Source: Azadirachta indica
Lineage: Eukaryota > Streptophyta > Magnoliopsida > Sapindales > Meliaceae
DNA: 64,000 nucleotides
Direction of reading: 5' to 3'
Assembly (NCBI GenBank): GCA_022749755.1
Contig: CM040448.1
Location: forward strand, 3,716,481-3,780,480
Shown piece by piece: positions 59,265-64,000 of this stretch; position 1 is the first letter of the stretch; each line of letters starts with the position of its first letter. The translations under genes were made by a program, and so were the position numbers. The notes beneath the pieces were generated by a model that saw only the letters and a program-made list of their open reading frames with translations, did not search any database and was not told the origin of the DNA.

Positions 59265-61155
59265 CCAATTACTACAACTAAGATTTTAACATAAATTTCA
59301 ATTGATAAGTGGTACGTACGGATATGCTTCTCAATTTTGCTATTTCATTTCATGTTTGTAGAATTTCAATATCATTAGGCATTGTAACATTCAATTTCGG
59401 AGTCTGTTGCGTCCAAACCTACAATGCTGACATGAGTTTTAGTCATTTAATTATATGATGAACTTGCATCCTCAAAGATATAAGGTTCAACTGTATGAAA
59501 CTTATAAAAACCCTTCAATATTAAAATTATATTTAAGCATATGGGATTCTTTTGTTGTATATACAAATTCATATACTGCCACTCCTTAGTAGCTTTCCAA
59601 ATTATGTAAAAGTCTTATATACTTTGTATTCATTATGTAATTTTCATAAGGGTAAAAGTCATTTTAGTCCCAAAGGTTTGACCTAATACCTTATAAATTC
59701 TAGTAATTTCAAAATTACTTTTAAAAGTCCTAATTTATTGTCAAATAACTATTATACTTCTATGTAATAATAGCTATTTAGAAAATAATTAATACAAATA
59801 AATCTCTAAAATTTGAAAAATATGATATATTTATGTCAAATATATTAATTAAATGAATAACAAAATTATTTTAATAATATATTAATAAAATAATTGTTGC
59901 AATTATGTGAGAAAATAAATAAAAATAAATTATATTTGTAATTATTAAAAATTAAATAAAAATAAAGCATAAATACATTTTATTTTATTAATAAAATATA
60001 GATTTAGAAATTTATTTATTTTACAGCATATTTATAATGAATATTTATGATCATATTGTAATTTAAATAAAATATATGTATATACATTTAAAATATAAAT
60101 AAAATAATAAAAAATTGTAAATTTATAATATATTGATATATATTTATATTATTAAGGTGCCATAAAATAATATTATTATTTATTTAATTAATGTATTTTA
60201 CACACATATATTGTATTTCTTCAAATTTTAGATATTTATTTATTATTTTTTAAAATAATTACTATTATATAGGAATATAATTACTATTTGTTATAAATTA
60301 AAATTTTTAAAAGTATTTTTAAAATTATTGAGTCTTATAAAATTATTAGACCAAACTTTTAGAGTTAAAAAGATTTTTACCTTTTTATAAATTACTCTAT
60401 TAATTAGTATTAACTGCAGAGACGTGTGGTCCATTTTATTAAGAAAAAACCTCCTAAAAGCACAAGTTGATTAATTAATAATAAAGAAATTTTGGAAAAA
60501 AATATCCACCGCAATTATTGATTTCTCGTTTGATAAGATATAAAATTGCATAAATAGATTTGATGATTCCAGCAAACCTGAATTAGAGAAATATATTATA
60601 TGAAATTATCTCATCCCCTATCACATGGCACATTAATTGATTAATTAAGAATTATTCTTTGCATTAGAATTGTCGTTAATTTTATAAATTAACTAGTTAC
60701 TATATCTTGCTCAAGGAACCGTAGGAGACATGAAAAATTATATAAAATGTAATGATCAATTAGATTTGAAGCAAAACTAACAAATGAAGTAGATCTTGTT
60801 GGAGTAAATTTTTTTTTTTTTCAACTAAAATTTTATAAATAATTTTTTAATAAAAATTTATTAATTATTTAATTTTTATAACTAACTTTAAAAAATATTA
60901 TATAATTATTTTAATAGACAAACTTTTAAAATTATAACAATATTCTTTTCTATTCCGTGACTTTTGGATAAAGATTAGATACCTCACTTTTGAGAAAATA
61001 AGAAACTAATTTTTTAACTTAATTTATATATTAAAATATTATCATTTTGGTCCTAGACTATGGTAGAATAACAAAAATGAAGAGCTTTCTCATAATAAAA
61101 ATTTGGTCCCGCCATTTACAGCATGTTGCAATTGGGGACTAATTTTTCTTTATGG

Positions 61156-61199
<44 letters not shown>

Positions 61200-61546
61200 C
61201 ATTCATGAATCCAGGCTCACCTATTCCCCCTGTTGCATCAAATTGGTTGAAATATCATAGTCACTCTGCAGAAGGATGCAACTCCATACTAAATTAATAT
61301 ATTTAAGCGCTTTCGAAGATTGATATATCGAGTCAATCAATATATAGTCTATTTTTAATTTATATTTTAGCATAAAGAATTAATTGAAATTGTTGGCGTT
61401 TTCTTTATTATTATTCTAGATGTCGTCAACTTTAATAATAATTATGTTTCTATTTGCAAGACTTTAACGTCCTATTTGCTGGACCGATAAAGATGATTGC
61501 GTTGAAATAACAATCCAAAGTTTTATATGAATTAATTACCTGTTAT
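59265..61546. other. Intergenic, very AT-rich
   Basis: The first 150 bases match the 3' flank of gene D. A TA repeat lies at 61160-61197. Nothing else supported. Confidence 0.5.
61160..61197. repeat. (TA)n microsatellite
   Basis: About 19 uninterrupted TA units. Confidence 0.9.
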
Positions 61547-61706
61547 CAGTGACGGAGGTAGGGTTAATGTTTGGGAGGTCAAAATGAAATGATTTAAATT
61601 TTACAGGAATTAAAATAATCAAAATACAATTGATAATTTTTAAGAAAAAATTTTATAATTTTACAGCCTGCAGGTCCGAACGTGACTTCGTGTCACTGCC
61701 TATTAT
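61539..61706. mobile_element. Small hAT-like MITE
   Basis: A 152-base element (61547-61698) with inverted termini CAGTGACGGAG and, on the other strand, CAGTGACACGAAG. Flanking 8-base target duplications are CCTGTTAT (61539-61546) and CCTATTAT (61699-61706), seven of eight identical. The terminus type and 8-base duplication fit hAT MITEs. No coding capacity. Confidence 0.7.
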
Positions 61707-62299
61707 GAATTAGTTGAGTATATGTTAGAGAAATAAAATTTAGTTAATTGCTTTCAGTTAAACAAAAATTTTGAGAATAATGGAGTTTATAAAAAAAATG
61801 ATAATGAAACTTATTTTTTAAATCAAATAGGTGTGATAAAAGTTTATTTATTTTATTTTAACATACTTAAATGAGGTAAATAAGGAAAAAAAAATTAGAA
61901 GAATTATGGAGGAGTGGCCATATTATCATTCTAAAATAAAATATGAATACTTTACGCAATTAATTTTTTTAAAAAATGTTAAAAAATTTTATTATTAAAA
62001 ATTTAAAATTTCAATTTTTGGTAATAAAAGAAAAATAATTTTTTTAATTCTAAAAAAATTAATGTCAATTAAACGATAATATGAAAAAACATGAACATTT
62101 AAAAACATTTTAAATAGTGAAAAAATTAAACCGAACAAGAAAAAAAGTCTTACAAGTGGAGATATCTGTTTCTAGTTGATGGAGATATCGATCTCACGAA
62201 TTAATGCTTTAGATCATTCCGTGCATGTGTTACTGCCCTGATCTGTAGAAAGTCAATATCCAAGTGCTTGAGTTTTCACAAAATTAAAAACATATTTGT
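61707..62299. other. Intergenic, AT-rich
   Basis: No gene or repeat that I can support. Confidence 0.4.
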
Positions 62300-64000
62300 T
62301 TCACGCAAGTTCCTATATTATTTGAAAGCATATCCTAGTGTTTTAAAAAACACAGCTTTATATAGATGAAGTCTTAAAGCACTTAAGGTATAAGCACAAG
62401 CTTTCTATAAATTTAGAAAGTATTAACTATTTTCATTACTTCACCAAAACAATTATAGCCACATGTATATATAGATGGTAGTGTGGGGCTATTGTTAAGA
62501 TTGGTCGATGTGGGATTCTTCCCCTTAAGTTGGTGGAAGACAAGTATCACAACACTCCCCTTTGGATTCTACCGGCTTTAATTACAATTCTAAGAAAAAA
62601 TAAAATCCTCAAAAGTGATGTTGAGTGTACTTAATGTTTTCTCGTTAAAAATCTTGCCAATAAAACCCAGTAAGATAAAACCTGGATGAAGGAAAAAGTA
62701 GTATAGTGCACATGCACCCTATATAATGCCTAAAGTTCTTTTAAAGAAATGCTTCCCTTGATAAAAAGTCTCCCCCTTAACAAAACTTGTATCAATCAGA
62801 TAATTTGTATAGTCGACGCATGCCATTGTTGTGTATCAACCTTTCAAAAGTCAATGCGACAATGTTTTAGTAAAGAGATCAACAAAATTTTCGTTGAAGT
62901 GTAACTCTTTCACATCAATCTGGTGGCTCTACTGGAGCTCATGAGTGTAAAAGAACTTTAACAAGATATGCTTCGTTCAATCGTCTTTAATATATCTTCC
63001 TCTAACATATGCAATACAAGCAACATTATCTTCACGTATTATTGTTGGGACATCTATAGTAGAAGATAAGAAACACGTACTCTAAATGTGATGGATGATA
63101 GATCATAACCATATACATTCCCTGCTTACTCCATGTAATGCTAAAATCTTAGAATAATTAGAGGAGGTAGCAATAAGAGTCTACTTCATAGATCGCCATA
63201 AGATTGTTGTGTTATTGTACATGAACATATATTCTATCTGCGATCTTACTTTACGAAGATCTAAAAGATAACCGGCATCTACATAACCAACAAGCCATGG
63301 ATTCTTCGTTGGTTCATTGAAATAGAACAATCCTAAATCTGTTGTTTTAGGAAAATAATGAAAAACATGTTTGACGCCATTCCAATACCAGCGAGTGGGT
63401 GTAGAACTAAATCTGGCTAACAAGTTCACAGAGAATGCTATGTTCAGTCTAATACATTATGCCAAAAATATTAAAGCGGTAATTGCATTAAGATATGATA
63501 CTTCTGGACCAAGTATATCTTCATCATCTTCTTTAGGACGAAATAAATCCTTTTTAGGATTTAGGGACCGGACAACAATAAGGATACTTAACAGATGAGC
63601 ATTATCCATATTAAAATATTTTAGAATCTTTTTAACATTGGCAAATTAATGATAAAAATTCTATCAGACTTGCGATCGATCTACAGGTTGAGACAATGTC
63701 TAGTTTTCCCAAAATCTTTCATCTCAAATTCTTTCTTCACATATTCAATAGTTTTAAGGAGCTCTTCGAGAATTCAATTATATTCATATCATTGACATAA
63801 ACTGTTACAATGGCAAATCCTAACTCTATTTTCTTTATAAATATACATGGGCATATAAGATTATTAGTATATCCTTCCTTAATTAAGTATTTGCTAAGGC
63901 GATTATACCACAAGCATCTAGATTATTTCAAACCATATAAGGATCTTTGTAGCTTAATTGAATACAGAGTATGATCTTTGATTTAAATGCTTGAGGGATT
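62300..64000 (-). mobile_element. Ty1/copia retrotransposon, 3' part, running off the right edge
   Basis: On the minus strand, a reverse transcriptase with RNase H (63181-64000) is followed by a 3' untranslated stretch, a purine tract AAAGGGGAG (62555-62566) and the start of the right LTR (TGTTGTGATACTTGTC, from 62554 downward). The LTR has a TATATATA near 62465-62473. Its far end is uncertain; 62300 is approximate. The 5' half lies outside the window. Confidence 0.75.
63181..64000 (-). pseudogene. Copia reverse transcriptase and RNase H (relic)
   Basis: RNase H is open at 63429-63181, with N-L-L-A-R-F-S-S-T-P-T and T-D-L-G-L-F-Y, then the G-Y-V-D-A-G-Y catalytic segment. Upstream (63430-64000) lies RT with the box Y-V-N-D at 63788-63799; active copia elements have Y-V-D-D, so the first catalytic Asp is now Asn. 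Stops lie between the two, so it is inactive. RT copies element RNA into DNA. Confidence 0.75.

Noticed and set aside
1..64000. CRISPR arrays, operons, tRNA or rRNA genes
   Set aside because: None seen; the window is plant nuclear DNA, and no tRNA-like cloverleaf or rRNA stretch stood out by eye.

Overview
The window is AT-rich nuclear DNA of a flowering plant. Three-exon genes with GT-AG introns, plant-type LTR retrotransposons, hAT transposons and an endogenous pararetrovirus all point that way. The look of the methyltransferase and pararetrovirus relics suggests a woody eudicot, possibly Citrus or a relative, but that is a guess from family resemblance.

The main gene content is a tandem cluster of SABATH carboxyl methyltransferases, closest in appearance to the At5g38100 / farnesoic acid methyltransferase-like clade, all on the + strand. 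Three copies look intact (B 7872-9707, C 22850-24902, D 27220-28623; 366-367 residues each). Five are relics: A 5601-6162 (internally deleted), B' 10021-10514 (tail of exon 3, split by a solo LTR), an isolated exon 1 at 30726-30817, E 32118-41639 (frameshift, stops and a 7.4 kb retrotransposon in intron 2), and F 59127-59264 (tail of a D-like exon 3). B, C and E share promoter, intron and 3' flank sequence, so they come from whole-gene duplication; D and F form a second lineage.

Layout: 1-4552, minus-strand relic of a Caulimoviridae-type endogenous pararetrovirus running off the left edge. 4561-12346, SABATH A, B and B'. 12347-21521, a decayed Tat-lineage Ty3/gypsy element with two RNase H regions, a truncated integrase and an antisense ORF. 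21522-33692, SABATH C, D and E. 33828-41199, an Athila-type Ty3/gypsy element with both LTRs, target-site duplication and a large internal deletion. 41883-53810, several copies of an unrecognised small gene family with a conserved core promoter, one of them split by a 3.8 kb hAT transposon (45780-49550), next to a 1.4 kb non-autonomous relative (43575-45009). 54894-56926, a truncated Ty1/copia element abutting an exon of a polyvinylalcohol dehydrogenase-like gene. 58694-58882, the last exon of a similar gene. 61547-61698, a small hAT-like MITE. 62300-64000, a minus-strand Ty1/copia element running off the right edge.

Only SABATH B, C and D appear able to make a full protein. Everything else is transposon, virus or gene debris around a young, expanding and decaying specialised-metabolism cluster.
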